This document shows positions 18,761 to 27,142 of a stretch of DNA of 64,000 nucleotides, piece by piece. Origin of the DNA: Cellulomonas phragmiteti (GTDB taxonomy: Bacteria; Actinomycetota; Actinomycetes; Actinomycetales; Cellulomonadaceae); contig NZ_BONP01000013.1 of assembly GCF_016862775.1 (NCBI RefSeq), forward strand, positions 38,783-102,782. The letters are read 5' to 3'. Position 1 is the first letter of the stretch. Each line of letters opens with the position of its first letter. The translations under genes were made by a program, and so were the position numbers. Below the pieces are notes generated by a model. That model ran no database searches. It saw only the letters and a program-made list of their open reading frames with translations, and was not told the DNA's origin.

Positions 18761-20532
18761 CGACGACCGGCCCGCGCACCCCCGGGCCGCTGGCCCGGTT
18801 GATCGCCCCCGTCCGGCGGCGCGTCGTGGCGGCCACGGTCCTGCAGGGCCTGGCCGCGGGCACCGGCATCGCGCCGCTGGTCCTGCTGGTCGAGCTCGCC
18901 CGGGGCCTGCTCGCGCCCGCACCCCTGGACGCGGACCGCCTCTGGCTGCTCGTGGGCGGGGCCCTGCTCGCGGCGCTCGTGTCGCTGCTGCTGGGTGCCG
19001 CGTCGACGGTCGTCAGCCACCGCGCGGACGACGACCTGCAGCTGGCGGTGCGCCGCGACCTGGCCGCGCACCTGTCGCGCGTGCCCCTGGGCTGGTACTC
19101 GCGGCACGGCTCGGGACGCGCCAAGCGCGCGCTGCACGACGACGTCGGCGAGGTGCACCAGCTCGTCGCGCACACCGTCCCTGAGCTCGCCGGGGTCGTC
19201 GCCGTCCCGCTGGTGACCCTCGTCTACCTGGTCACCGTCGACTGGCAGCTGGCCCTGGTGGCGCTCGTGCTCGTCGTCGCCGGGGTCGCGCTGTTCGCGC
19301 GGGCCATGGCCGGCGGCATGGCCAAGATGGGCGAGTACGCCCGCGCCATGGGCGACGTGAGCAGCGCGACCGTCGAGTTCGTCCGCGGGATCCGCGTCGT
19401 CAAGCAGCTCGGGTCGCAGGACCAGGCGTCCAGCCGGTTCGTGGCCGCGGCCGACGCGTTCGCCGACTTCTTCGTCGCGTGGTCGCGCAGCACCACGGCC
19501 GTGACCGTCGGCTCGTTCCTGCTGCTGTCGGCACCGACCGTCACGGTCGTCGTCGTGACGGCCGGTGTGCTGCTCGCCGCCGCCGGTCGCACCGACCCGG
19601 TGGACGTCGTCGCGTTCGCCCTGCTGGCGCCGGCCCTGTGCGCCCCCATGAACGCGATCGGCGCGCGCGCCCAGCAGATCACCGGCGCCCGCGGCGCGGC
19701 GGCGCGCATCGCCGACGTGCTGGCCGTCCCCGAGCTGGTGACCACGGGCACCGCGACACCCGAGGGTGCGCGGGTCGAGCTGCGCGGCGTGCGGTTCGCG
19801 TACGAGCCCGCCCCGGGCGACGAGGCCCACGAGGTGCTGCACGGCATCGACCTGACCCTCGAGCCGGGCACCGTCACGGCGCTCGTGGGGCCGTCCGGTG
19901 CGGGCAAGACGACGCTGGCGACCCTGCCGGCGCGGTTCGCCGACCCGACGGGCGGGGCCGTGCTCGTCGGCGGTGCCGACCTGCGCGACGTCCCGGCCGA
20001 CGTGCTCTACCGCACCGTCGGCTTCGTGTTCCAGGACGTGCAGCTGCTGCGTGCCTCGATCACCGAGAACATCGCGCTCGCCCGGCCCGACGCGACACCC
20101 GAGCAGGTGCGCGCCGCCGCGCGCGCCGCACGTATCGACGACCGCGTCGAGGCGATGCCGCGCGGCTACGACTCGGTGGTCGGCGAGGACGTGCAGCTGT
20201 CGGGCGGTGAGGCGCAGCGCGTCGCGATCGCCCGCACCCTGCTGGCCGACCCGCCCGTGCTCGTCCTCGACGAGGCCACCGCGGCGGTCGACCCGAGCGC
20301 CGAGGCGCACATCCAGGACGCCGTGAGCGAGCTCGCCCGCGGCCGTACCGTGCTCGTGGTCGCGCACCGCCTGCCGACCGTGGTCGGCGCGGACCGCATC
20401 GTCGTCCTCGACGACGGGTGCGTCGTCGAGGACGGCACGCACTCCGACCTGCTGGCCCGCGAGGGCGCGTACGCCCGGCTGTGGGCGGCGTGGCACGACC
20501 AGGCAGCACCCGCCGAGGAGGCCGTCCGATGA
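18757..20532 (+). CDS. ABC transporter with fused TM and ATPase domains, YbtP/Irp6-like
   Basis: Half transporter of 591 residues with an N-terminal exporter-fold six-helix membrane domain and a C-terminal ATPase (GPSGAGKTT, LSGGEAQRVAIAR, LVLDEATAAVD). It forms a heterodimer with the next gene. In yersiniabactin loci this pair (YbtP/YbtQ) imports the metal complex across the inner membrane despite the exporter fold, as IrtAB does for mycobactins; in other clusters similar pairs export. A separate peptide-type importer lies downstream, so export is a fair alternative here. Start ATG overlaps the methyltransferase stop and its stop overlaps the partner ATG. Confidence 0.88.
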   Translation: MTTTGPRTPGPLARLIAPVRRRVVAATVLQGLAAGTGIAPLVLLVELARGLLAPAPLDADRLWLLVGGALLAALVSLLLGAASTVVSHRADDDLQLAVRRDLAAHLSRVPLGWYSRHGSGRAKRALHDDVGEVHQLVAHTVPELAGVVAVPLVTLVYLVTVDWQLALVALVLVVAGVALFARAMAGGMAKMGEYARAMGDVSSATVEFVRGIRVVKQLGSQDQASSRFVAAADAFADFFVAWSRSTTAVTVGSFLLLSAPTVTVVVVTAGVLLAAAGRTDPVDVVAFALLAPALCAPMNAIGARAQQITGARGAAARIADVLAVPELVTTGTATPEGARVELRGVRFAYEPAPGDEAHEVLHGIDLTLEPGTVTALVGPSGAGKTTLATLPARFADPTGGAVLVGGADLRDVPADVLYRTVGFVFQDVQLLRASITENIALARPDATPEQVRAAARAARIDDRVEAMPRGYDSVVGEDVQLSGGEAQRVAIARTLLADPPVLVLDEATAAVDPSAEAHIQDAVSELARGRTVLVVAHRLPTVVGADRIVVLDDGCVVEDGTHSDLLAREGAYARLWAAWHDQAAPAEEAVR

Positions 20533-22274
20533 TCCGCACCTTCCTGCGCGTGCTCGGCCCCGACCACGCGCGTCCCGTCGTCGTCTCGCTGAGCCTGAGC
20601 GCGCTCACGGCGGTGCTGCACGGCCTGGTGATCGCGCTGCTCGTGCCCGTCCTGACGCGGCTGCTCGGGCCCGACCCGGCCGCCGCGCTGCCGTGGACCG
20701 GCGCCCTGGTCGCCGTCGCCGCGGTCTACGCGGTCGTCCGCTCGCTCGCGCTGGCCCGCAGCTTCCGGGTCGGCGGCGAGGTCTCCCGCGCGCTGCACCA
20801 CCGGCTCGCCGACCACCTGGTCCGGCTGCCGGTCGGCTGGTTCACCGGGCCGCGGCTCGGTGAGCTCACGCACCTGGCGACCACGGGGGTGGTCCGCAGC
20901 ACGTCGCTGCCCGTCCACGTGCTGCCCCCGCTCGCGGACGCGGTCCTCACGCCCGTGGTCGCGCTCGTCGCGCTCGCGTTCCTCCAGTGGCAGCTCGCGG
21001 TCGCGACGGCGGTGGGCCTGGCGGTGCTCGCGGTGGTGCACACCTGGTCGGGCCGAGCCGTGGCCCGCGACGACGCCGCGCGGGACGCGATCGCCGACGA
21101 GGCGTCCGACCGCGTCCTGGAGCACGCGCGGGCCCAGCAGGTGCTGCGCGCCGCGGGGCGGACCGACGACCGGGGCGGGGCGCTCGACCGCGCGCTGGCC
21201 GCCGAGCACGCCGCGTCGCGGCGGCTCCTGCGCACGGCGGTGCCCGCCCTCGTGGCGTACTCCGCGGCCGTCCGGGTGCTGCTGACCGTGCTGCTCGCGC
21301 TGACGGTGCACCTCACGCTCGGCGGAACGCTCGACGGGCCGGCGGCCGTGGCGCTGCTGGTGCTCGTCGTGCGGTTCGTGCAGCCGCTGTCGACCGCCGC
21401 CGAGCACGGTGCGGCGCTGCGGCTGTCCGGGCACGTCCTGACGCGGGTCGCGGCGGTGCTCGACGCCGACCCGCTGCCCGAGCCGGCGGTGGCCGCGGTC
21501 CCCGCCGACGGCACCGTCGAGCTGGTCGACGTGCGGTTCGCGTACACGCCCGGCGGCCCGCCCGCGCTCGACGGGGTGAGCCTGCGCGCCCAGCCCGGGA
21601 CTCTCACGGCGGTCGTCGGGGCGTCCGGGTCCGGCAAGTCGACGCTCACGGCCGTGCTGGCCCGGTTCTTCGACGTCGACGCGGGCCAGGTGCTCGTCGG
21701 CGGCGTCGACGTGCGGCAGATCGGCTCACGGGAGCTGGCGCGTCACGTCGCCCTGGTCCCGCAGGACGTGTACCTCTTCGACGCGACCGTCGCCGAGAAC
21801 GTGCGCGTCGCGGCGCCGGGCGCCACGGACGCCGACCTCGCCGCGGTGGCGGCACGCTGCGGCCTGGACGCCGTGGTCGCCGAGCTGCCCGACGGCTGGG
21901 CGACCCGGGTCGGCGAGGGCGGCTCGAGCCTGTCGGGCGGTCAGCGCCAGCGCGTGGCGATCGCCCGGGCGCTGCTCAAGGACGCGCCCGTGATCGTGCT
22001 GGACGAGGCGACCTCGGCGCTGGACGCCTCCAACGAGGCCCTGCTGACCCGCACCGCCCTCGACCTGGCGCGGGACCGCACCGTGCTGGTCGTCGCGCAC
22101 CGTCCCGCGACGGTGCGCGTCGCGGACACCGTCGTGGTCCTCGACGAGGGCTGCGTCGTCGAGCAGGGCACCCCGGCGCAGCTCGCCGCCGCCGACGGCC
22201 CGTACGCCCGGCTGCTCCGGGACCGCGAGCGCGCCCAGGGCTGGCGCCTGGTGCCGTCGCCCGAGCCCGTCTGA
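20529..22274 (+). CDS. ABC transporter with fused TM and ATPase domains, YbtQ/Irp7-like
   Basis: Partner half transporter of 581 residues. Membrane domain in the first ~330 residues, then an ATPase with GASGSGKST, LSGGQRQRVAIAR and VIVLDEATSALD. Compared with its partner it has the canonical LSGGQ and DEATSALD sequences, while the partner has LSGGE and DEATAAVD, which is common for asymmetric heterodimers with one weaker site. ATGA overlap to the partner indicates equal expression. Whether it moves the free metallophore out or the loaded one in is not decidable from sequence. Confidence 0.88.
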   Translation: MIRTFLRVLGPDHARPVVVSLSLSALTAVLHGLVIALLVPVLTRLLGPDPAAALPWTGALVAVAAVYAVVRSLALARSFRVGGEVSRALHHRLADHLVRLPVGWFTGPRLGELTHLATTGVVRSTSLPVHVLPPLADAVLTPVVALVALAFLQWQLAVATAVGLAVLAVVHTWSGRAVARDDAARDAIADEASDRVLEHARAQQVLRAAGRTDDRGGALDRALAAEHAASRRLLRTAVPALVAYSAAVRVLLTVLLALTVHLTLGGTLDGPAAVALLVLVVRFVQPLSTAAEHGAALRLSGHVLTRVAAVLDADPLPEPAVAAVPADGTVELVDVRFAYTPGGPPALDGVSLRAQPGTLTAVVGASGSGKSTLTAVLARFFDVDAGQVLVGGVDVRQIGSRELARHVALVPQDVYLFDATVAENVRVAAPGATDADLAAVAARCGLDAVVAELPDGWATRVGEGGSSLSGGQRQRVAIARALLKDAPVIVLDEATSALDASNEALLTRTALDLARDRTVLVVAHRPATVRVADTVVVLDEGCVVEQGTPAQLAAADGPYARLLRDRERAQGWRLVPSPEPV

Positions 22275-22297
22275 CCCGACCCCCCAGGAGGACCACG

Positions 22298-23536
22298 ATG
22301 ACCACCACCGACCCCGGCGCCGCGACGGCGCAGCCCGGCCCGCAGGACGACGTCCCGGACTTCCCGGTGCCGCGCTCCTGCCCGTTCTCGCCCCCGCAGA
22401 CCTACGCCGGGGTGCGGGAGCGGGACGCGCTGACGCGGGTGCGCGTGCACGGCGGCAAGCACGCGTGGCTCGTCGCGCGCTTCGAGGACGTGCGCACCGC
22501 GCTGGCGCACCCGGGGGCGAGCTCGGACGCGCGCAACCCCGCGTTCCCGGCGCTGGGCGCCGGCGAGCAGCAGGTGGCCGCGGAGCTGCGCCCGTTCATC
22601 CGGATGGACCCGCCGGACCACACGCAGGTGCGGCGGATGCTCGTGGGGGAGTTCACGCTGCGGCGGGTCCAGGCGCTGCGGCCGGAGATCGAGGCGGTCT
22701 GCGCCGAGCAGGTCGAGCACCTGCTGTCCCGGCCGCAGCCGGCCGACCTGGTCGCCGACTACGCGAACCGGGTGTCGACGACCGTCATCTGCCGCCTGCT
22801 GGGCGTGCCGATGGAGGACCTGGAGTTCTTCCGGCGCGTGACGTCGGTGTCCGGGTCCCGCACGGCGACCGCGCAGGAGGTCGGGGCGGCCCTGCAGGAG
22901 CTGTTCGGCCTGCTGGACCGGCTCATCGACCTCAAGGCCGTCACCCCGGGCGACGACCTGGTGAGCCGGTTGGTCAACGGACCGCTGGCGCGCGGGGAGA
23001 TCACCCGCACGTCCCTGCTCTCGCAGATCGGGATCACGCTCAACGCCGGTCACGAGACGTCGCGCAACGCGATCCCGCTGGCCGCGCTGGACCTGCTGCG
23101 CCACCCCGACCAGCTGGACCTGCTGCGCGCGGACCCGTCGCTGTGGCCCGATGCCGTGGACGAGCTGCTGCGGCACCTGTCGGTCGCCGACGTCATCACG
23201 CTGCGGGTCGCCACGCAGGACATCGCGCTGAGCGTCGGGACGATCCCGGCGGGGGACGCGTTCATCGCGCTGCTCGCGGGCGCCAACCACGACCCGGCGG
23301 TGTTCGACGAGCCGGAGCGCCTCGACGTGCGGCGCGCCCAGCGCCACCACGTGGCCTTCGGGCACGGCGTCCACCAGTGCGTGGGGCAGAACCTGGGGCG
23401 CGTGGAGCTCGAGATCGCGCTGCGCACGCTGCTCGAGCGCGTCCCGTCGCTGCGGCTCGCGGTGCCGGAGAGCGAGCTGCCGATGCGGGGGGCGTCGGCG
23501 ATCTTCGGCCTGGACGAGGTCCCGGTCACGTGGTGA
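22298..23536 (+). CDS. Cytochrome P450 (class I, bacterial)
   Basis: Soluble P450 of 412 residues. The I-helix oxygen-binding segment NAGHETSRN contains AGxxT, and the heme loop FGHGVHQCVGQ carries the proximal cysteine Cys361; no membrane anchor is present. An AGGAGG ribosome site lies 6 bases before the ATG. It is followed without a gap by a small ferredoxin, its likely redox partner. The coelibactin cluster of Streptomyces also has a P450 in this position. Possible roles are hydroxylation or oxidation of an azoline ring; which one is unknown. Confidence 0.93.
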   Translation: MTTTDPGAATAQPGPQDDVPDFPVPRSCPFSPPQTYAGVRERDALTRVRVHGGKHAWLVARFEDVRTALAHPGASSDARNPAFPALGAGEQQVAAELRPFIRMDPPDHTQVRRMLVGEFTLRRVQALRPEIEAVCAEQVEHLLSRPQPADLVADYANRVSTTVICRLLGVPMEDLEFFRRVTSVSGSRTATAQEVGAALQELFGLLDRLIDLKAVTPGDDLVSRLVNGPLARGEITRTSLLSQIGITLNAGHETSRNAIPLAALDLLRHPDQLDLLRADPSLWPDAVDELLRHLSVADVITLRVATQDIALSVGTIPAGDAFIALLAGANHDPAVFDEPERLDVRRAQRHHVAFGHGVHQCVGQNLGRVELEIALRTLLERVPSLRLAVPESELPMRGASAIFGLDEVPVTW

Positions 23537-23760
23537 GCGCGGCGGGCGGCGGGCGCGTGCTCGCGGACCAGGACGTGTGCGTGGGCGCGGGGCAGTGCGC
23601 GCGGGTCGCCCCGGGGGTGTTCGACCAGGCCGACGACGGGCTGGTCGTGCTCCTGGTGCGGGACGTCCCGGCGGGGGAGGTGGACGCCGTGCTGGACGCG
23701 GTGGACCGCTGCCCGTCGGGTGCGGTGCGTCTCGGCGCACCGGCCGGTGGACCATACTGA
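23533..23760 (+). CDS. Ferredoxin, [3Fe-4S]-type, partner of the P450
   Basis: Small acidic protein of 75 residues with three cysteines, Cys16-x5-Cys22 and Cys60 followed by Pro (CPSGAV), the usual pattern for P450-linked actinobacterial [3Fe-4S] ferredoxins. GTG start overlaps the P450 TGA (GTGA). It would deliver electrons to the P450; no ferredoxin reductase gene is in the cluster, so a housekeeping reductase is assumed. It is the last gene of the biosynthetic operon, and its stop codon already overlaps the operator of the importer operon. Confidence 0.88.
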   Translation: MSAAGGGRVLADQDVCVGAGQCARVAPGVFDQADDGLVVLLVRDVPAGEVDAVLDAVDRCPSGAVRLGAPAGGPY

Positions 23761-23774
23761 AAGTGATTCTCAGT
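23756..23774. promoter_or_regulatory. Zur/Fur-type operator of the importer operon
   Basis: A 19-bp palindrome with perfect ACTGA/TCAGT arms. The core TGAAAGTGATTCTCA (23758-23772) matches 13 of 15 positions of TGAAAATGATTTTCA, the approximate actinobacterial Zur box, and 10 of 15 positions of the site at 2674-2688 read on its minus strand. It overlaps a possible -35 (CTGAAA, 23757-23762) that lies 18 bases from a possible -10 (TAAGGT, 23781-23786), so binding would repress the importer operon. Confidence 0.72.
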
Positions 23775-23794
23775 CGCGTGTAAGGTGTGCCTCC

Positions 23795-23813
23795 GCCGGC
23801 GCGCGTCGCCGGC
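23795..23813 (+). terminator. 7-bp GC stem-loop in the importer 5' leader
   Basis: GCCGGCG and CGCCGGC are separated by CGCGT, giving a perfect 7-bp stem without a following T run. It lies between the operator/promoter and the ribosome site GGAGAG of the lipoprotein gene. It could terminate read-through from the biosynthetic operon or act as a leader structure; not decidable here. Confidence 0.4.
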
Positions 23814-23850
23814 CCCACCCCCCCCACGGACAGAGAGCGGAGAGTGCCGC

Positions 23851-25365
23851 ATGGTGCCGACCACGATGCGCAAGGCGGTTGCGGCGTCAGCCGCGGGCGT
23901 CGCGGCCGCAGTGATGATCACGGGGTGCTCCAGCACCTCCACGAGCGAGGCCAGCGTCCCGCAGGACAGCGGGACGTCGACGCTGCGGGCGGCCTTCGCC
24001 GGCGGCTCGACCGAGACGCTCAACTACCTGCAGGGCCCCACCGCCCTGGACTACGTGCGCGCCCGGCTCGTGCACGCCCCCCTGTGCGAGCTCGACCCGG
24101 GCTCGGACGACGGGGTCGCGTACGGCGTCGTCGAGTCGATCGACGTGAGCGACGACCTGTCGACGTACACGCTGCACGTGCGTGACGGTGTGACCTTCAC
24201 CGACGGAGCGGCCCTCACCAGCGCCGACGTCCTGTACTCGCTGCAGGCGCCCGTGCTGCTCGAAGGGCTGCCGTTCACCAAGATCGTCGCCCGCGGCTTC
24301 GACCTGGAGGCGGCCACCACGCCCGACGACGCGACGGTCGTGCTGCCGACCCTCGCGCCGATCGCCGACGGCCGCGAGCTGGTCTGCCAGAGCATGCTCG
24401 CGATCCAGGACGGCACCACCGAGTTCACGCCGACGACCCCGTCCTCCGGACCGTTCACCATCGCCTCGTTCGAGCCCGGGTCCTCGACGGTGCTCGAGCG
24501 CAACGACGACTACTACGGCGCGGCGCCCGCGCTCGAGTCGATCGAGCTGGTCTCGATCGCCGACGGCACCGCGCGCGTCAACGCGCTGCGCCAGGGCCAG
24601 GTCGACTACGTCAGCGGCCTCGCCCCGGCGCAGGCGCGGACGCTCGACGACGTCGACGGGATCTCCGTCACGACCAGCGAGCTGCCGTACGCCTCGTACC
24701 TGCAGTTCACGATGAGCACCGCGTCGGCTCCGCTCGACGACGTGCGCGTGCGCGAGGCGATCCGCCTGGCGGTCGACCGCGAGCAGATCGTCGAGAACGT
24801 CTACTTCGGCCGCGCGTTCGTCGGCAACGACCTGCCCGCCCTCGGGTTCCCGAGCTACGACGAGGGCATCCCCCAGCGGGAGCACGACCCCGAGCGCGCC
24901 CGTGAGCTGCTCGCCGAGGCGGGTGCCGAGGGCATGAGCCTGGAGCTCACGGTCGGGCCCGAGCTGGCCGGCATGGTCGAGACCGCGACCCTGGTCGTGG
25001 AGGACCTGCGGGCCGTCGGCATCGACGCGGCCCTGCGCGAGCTCCCGGCGGGGCAGCTGTTCGCCGACTACCAGGCCTACCTGGCGATGCCCTTCCGGGC
25101 CGGGTACAACCCGCCGGCGCCCTTCGAGGCGAACCACACCCCGGGCACGCTGCCCGAGGTCGACGCCCTCGTCCAGGCCGCACGCAGCGGCGCCTCCGCG
25201 GACGAGCGGCTCGCGGCCTCCCACGCGGCGCAGCAGCTGCTGTGGCAGCAGGGCAACCAGCTCGGCGTCGTGTTCGTGCCGAACGTCAGCGCCGCACGCG
25301 AGGGCGTCTCCGGGATCCGCGAGCTGCAGTTCCCCGACCTCGCGCAGGCCACCGTCACGGACTGA
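23851..25365 (+). CDS. Peptide/nickel-type substrate-binding lipoprotein (SBP family 5)
   Basis: Extracytoplasmic binding protein of 504 residues with a lipoprotein signal ending at Cys26 (MITGC). The body has SBP family 5 features such as YTLHVRDGVTFTDGA, LERNDDYYG and VREAIRLAVDREQI. The family includes OppA, DppA, NikA and CntA, and some members bind metal-metallophore complexes. Placed after the metallophore operon and behind a Zur-like operator, it is the likely receptor for the metal-loaded product instead of a FecB/BtuF-type protein. ATG 23851 is chosen because GGAGAG lies 6 bases upstream; ATG 23866 is an alternative. Confidence 0.88.
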   Translation: MVPTTMRKAVAASAAGVAAAVMITGCSSTSTSEASVPQDSGTSTLRAAFAGGSTETLNYLQGPTALDYVRARLVHAPLCELDPGSDDGVAYGVVESIDVSDDLSTYTLHVRDGVTFTDGAALTSADVLYSLQAPVLLEGLPFTKIVARGFDLEAATTPDDATVVLPTLAPIADGRELVCQSMLAIQDGTTEFTPTTPSSGPFTIASFEPGSSTVLERNDDYYGAAPALESIELVSIADGTARVNALRQGQVDYVSGLAPAQARTLDDVDGISVTTSELPYASYLQFTMSTASAPLDDVRVREAIRLAVDREQIVENVYFGRAFVGNDLPALGFPSYDEGIPQREHDPERARELLAEAGAEGMSLELTVGPELAGMVETATLVVEDLRAVGIDAALRELPAGQLFADYQAYLAMPFRAGYNPPAPFEANHTPGTLPEVDALVQAARSGASADERLAASHAAQQLLWQQGNQLGVVFVPNVSAAREGVSGIRELQFPDLAQATVTD

Positions 25366-25370
25366 CACGC

Positions 25371-26330
25371 GTGCGCACCGCACGCTGGCTGACGGTGAGG
25401 GTCGCCGCGCACGCGGCGACCCTCACCGTCCTGTCGGCCGTCATCTTCTGGGCCACCGAGGTGCTCCCCGGCGACGCGGTCGGCGTGCTGTCCGGGCAGG
25501 ACGCGACCGAGGCCGAGCGGGCGAGCGTCCGCGAGGCGCTCGGCCTGGACCGCCCGCCCCTGCAGCGGTACGGGGCGTGGGTCGTCGACGCGCTGCACGG
25601 TGACCTGGGCACGTCGCTGATCTCGGGGCGTGACGTCGGCGAGATCGTGGGCGACCGGCTCGGCACGAGCCTGGCGGTCCTGGTCCCGGCGGCCCTGCTC
25701 GCGCTCCTGCTCGCCGGTGCCCTCGGCACGGCGGCGGGCCTGCGCCCGGGCGGGTGGCTCGACCGCGTCCTCAGCGGCGTCACGCTCGGCCTGGTCGGCA
25801 CGCCTGACTTCCTCGTCGCGACCGCCCTGCTGGCGGCCTTCACCGTGGGGTGGCCCGTGCTGCCGGCCGTCGCGCTCGTGCCCGCCGGCCAGACGCTGTG
25901 GCAGCACCCCGACCTGGTCGTGCTGCCCGCGCTCGCGCTCGCCCTGGGAGCCTTCGGTGCGACCATGCGGCTGCTGCGTGCCGAGGTCGGCCAGGTCGTC
26001 GCGTCGCCCTACGCCGAGCTGGCCCGGCTCAACGGCGTGCGCGGTGCGGCGTACCTGCGCCTCGTCGTGACCAACGCCGCCGCTCCGGCCGTCCACGCCT
26101 TCGCGCTCATGACCGCAGGGCTGCTGGGCGGCGCGATCGTCGTGGAGACCCTGTTCAACGTGCCCGGCCTGGGCCAGGAGCTCACCACCGCGGTCGCCTA
26201 CCGCGACGTGCCGCTCGTGCAGGCCCTCGGCCTGACGCTCGGCGCGGCGACCCTGGCGGTCCTGCTGGTGGGCGACCTGGTCACCCGCGCCCTGACCCCG
26301 CCGTCCCGCTCGACGAGGGAGCATCCATGA
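25371..26330 (+). CDS. ABC importer permease, DppB/NikB-like
   Basis: Integral membrane protein of about 319 residues, first of the two peptide-type permeases. A membrane segment follows the start (LTVLSAVIFWATEVLPGD), and the family pattern continues through LGLDRPPLQRYG, GDLGTSLISG, the cytoplasmic coupling region ELARLNGVRG and VVETLFNVPGLGQ. GTG 25371 lies 5 bases after the lipoprotein stop. Its stop overlaps the next ATG (ATGA). It forms the translocation channel with the following gene. Confidence 0.88.
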   Translation: MRTARWLTVRVAAHAATLTVLSAVIFWATEVLPGDAVGVLSGQDATEAERASVREALGLDRPPLQRYGAWVVDALHGDLGTSLISGRDVGEIVGDRLGTSLAVLVPAALLALLLAGALGTAAGLRPGGWLDRVLSGVTLGLVGTPDFLVATALLAAFTVGWPVLPAVALVPAGQTLWQHPDLVVLPALALALGAFGATMRLLRAEVGQVVASPYAELARLNGVRGAAYLRLVVTNAAAPAVHAFALMTAGLLGGAIVVETLFNVPGLGQELTTAVAYRDVPLVQALGLTLGAATLAVLLVGDLVTRALTPPSRSTREHP

Positions 26331-27142
26331 CCGCCCGCCGCGTCGCGGCGCTCGTCCCCGCCGTCCTCGTGCTCGTCGTCGCGCTGGCCGGCCCGTGGGC
26401 CGCGCCCGGCAGCCCGACCTCGCCCGTCGGCGGCCCGTTCGCGCCGGCCGACGCCCAGCACGTGCTCGGGACGGACGTGCTGGGTCGCGACGTCCTGGCC
26501 CGCGTGCTGGTCGGGGGACGCACCCTCGTCCTGCAGGCGGTGGCCGCGACCGTCCTCGGCAGCGTCGTCGGCCTGGTGGTCGGCACCTGGGCCGGCGCCA
26601 CGCACCGGACCCGGGTGGCGCAGGTCGTCCTGCGGGTCGTCGACGCGGTCGCCGCGCTGCCCGCGCTGCTCCTGCTGCTGCTCCTGGCCGCCGGCGCGCC
26701 GGGCAGCGACGTCGCCGTGGTGGTGGCGATCACGTGCGTCAGCGTGCCGTTCTCCGTGCGGGTGGTCCGCGAGCGCACGGCCGCCCTGGCCGCGACGGAC
26801 CACGTGCTCGCGGCGCTGGCGCGCGGCGACACCTGGTGGGAGCGGCTGCGCTGCGACGTCGCTCCCGGGCTGGCGCCCGTCGCGGTGGCCGAGGCGGGTC
26901 TGCGGTTCGTGGCCGCCACCCAGCTGGCCGCCACCGCGGGGTTCCTCGGCCTGGGTGCCCCGGCCCCGGCCGCGGGCTGGGGCCGGATGGTCCGGGAGAA
27001 CAGCACCGGCCTGGCCCTCAACCCCTGGCCCGTGGTCGTCCCGGCCCTGCTCCTGATCGCCCTGGCCGTCGGCGTCGCGGCCCTGCTGGACCACGCCTCG
27101 GGGCCCGCCGTGGACGCCGACCGCACCGGGCTGCGGGCATGA
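26327..27142 (+). CDS. ABC importer permease, DppC/NikC-like
   Basis: Second permease, 271 residues. It starts with a membrane helix (VLVLVVALAGPWAAPG), then HVLGTDVLGRDVLARVLVGGR, the typical DppC entry motif, and GFLGLGAPAPAAGWGRM near the end. It pairs with the DppB-like protein. ATG overlaps the previous stop and its own stop overlaps the ATPase ATG, so binding protein, two permeases and ATPase form one tightly coupled unit. Confidence 0.88.
   Translation: MTARRVAALVPAVLVLVVALAGPWAAPGSPTSPVGGPFAPADAQHVLGTDVLGRDVLARVLVGGRTLVLQAVAATVLGSVVGLVVGTWAGATHRTRVAQVVLRVVDAVAALPALLLLLLLAAGAPGSDVAVVVAITCVSVPFSVRVVRERTAALAATDHVLAALARGDTWWERLRCDVAPGLAPVAVAEAGLRFVAATQLAATAGFLGLGAPAPAAGWGRMVRENSTGLALNPWPVVVPALLLIALAVGVAALLDHASGPAVDADRTGLRA

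Noticed and set aside
23781..23799. DtxR/IdeR iron box overlapping TAAGGT
   Set aside because: Only one half site (TAAGGT-GCCT) fits, 11 of 19 positions; the other half is absent, and TAAGGT can be a -10 hexamer.
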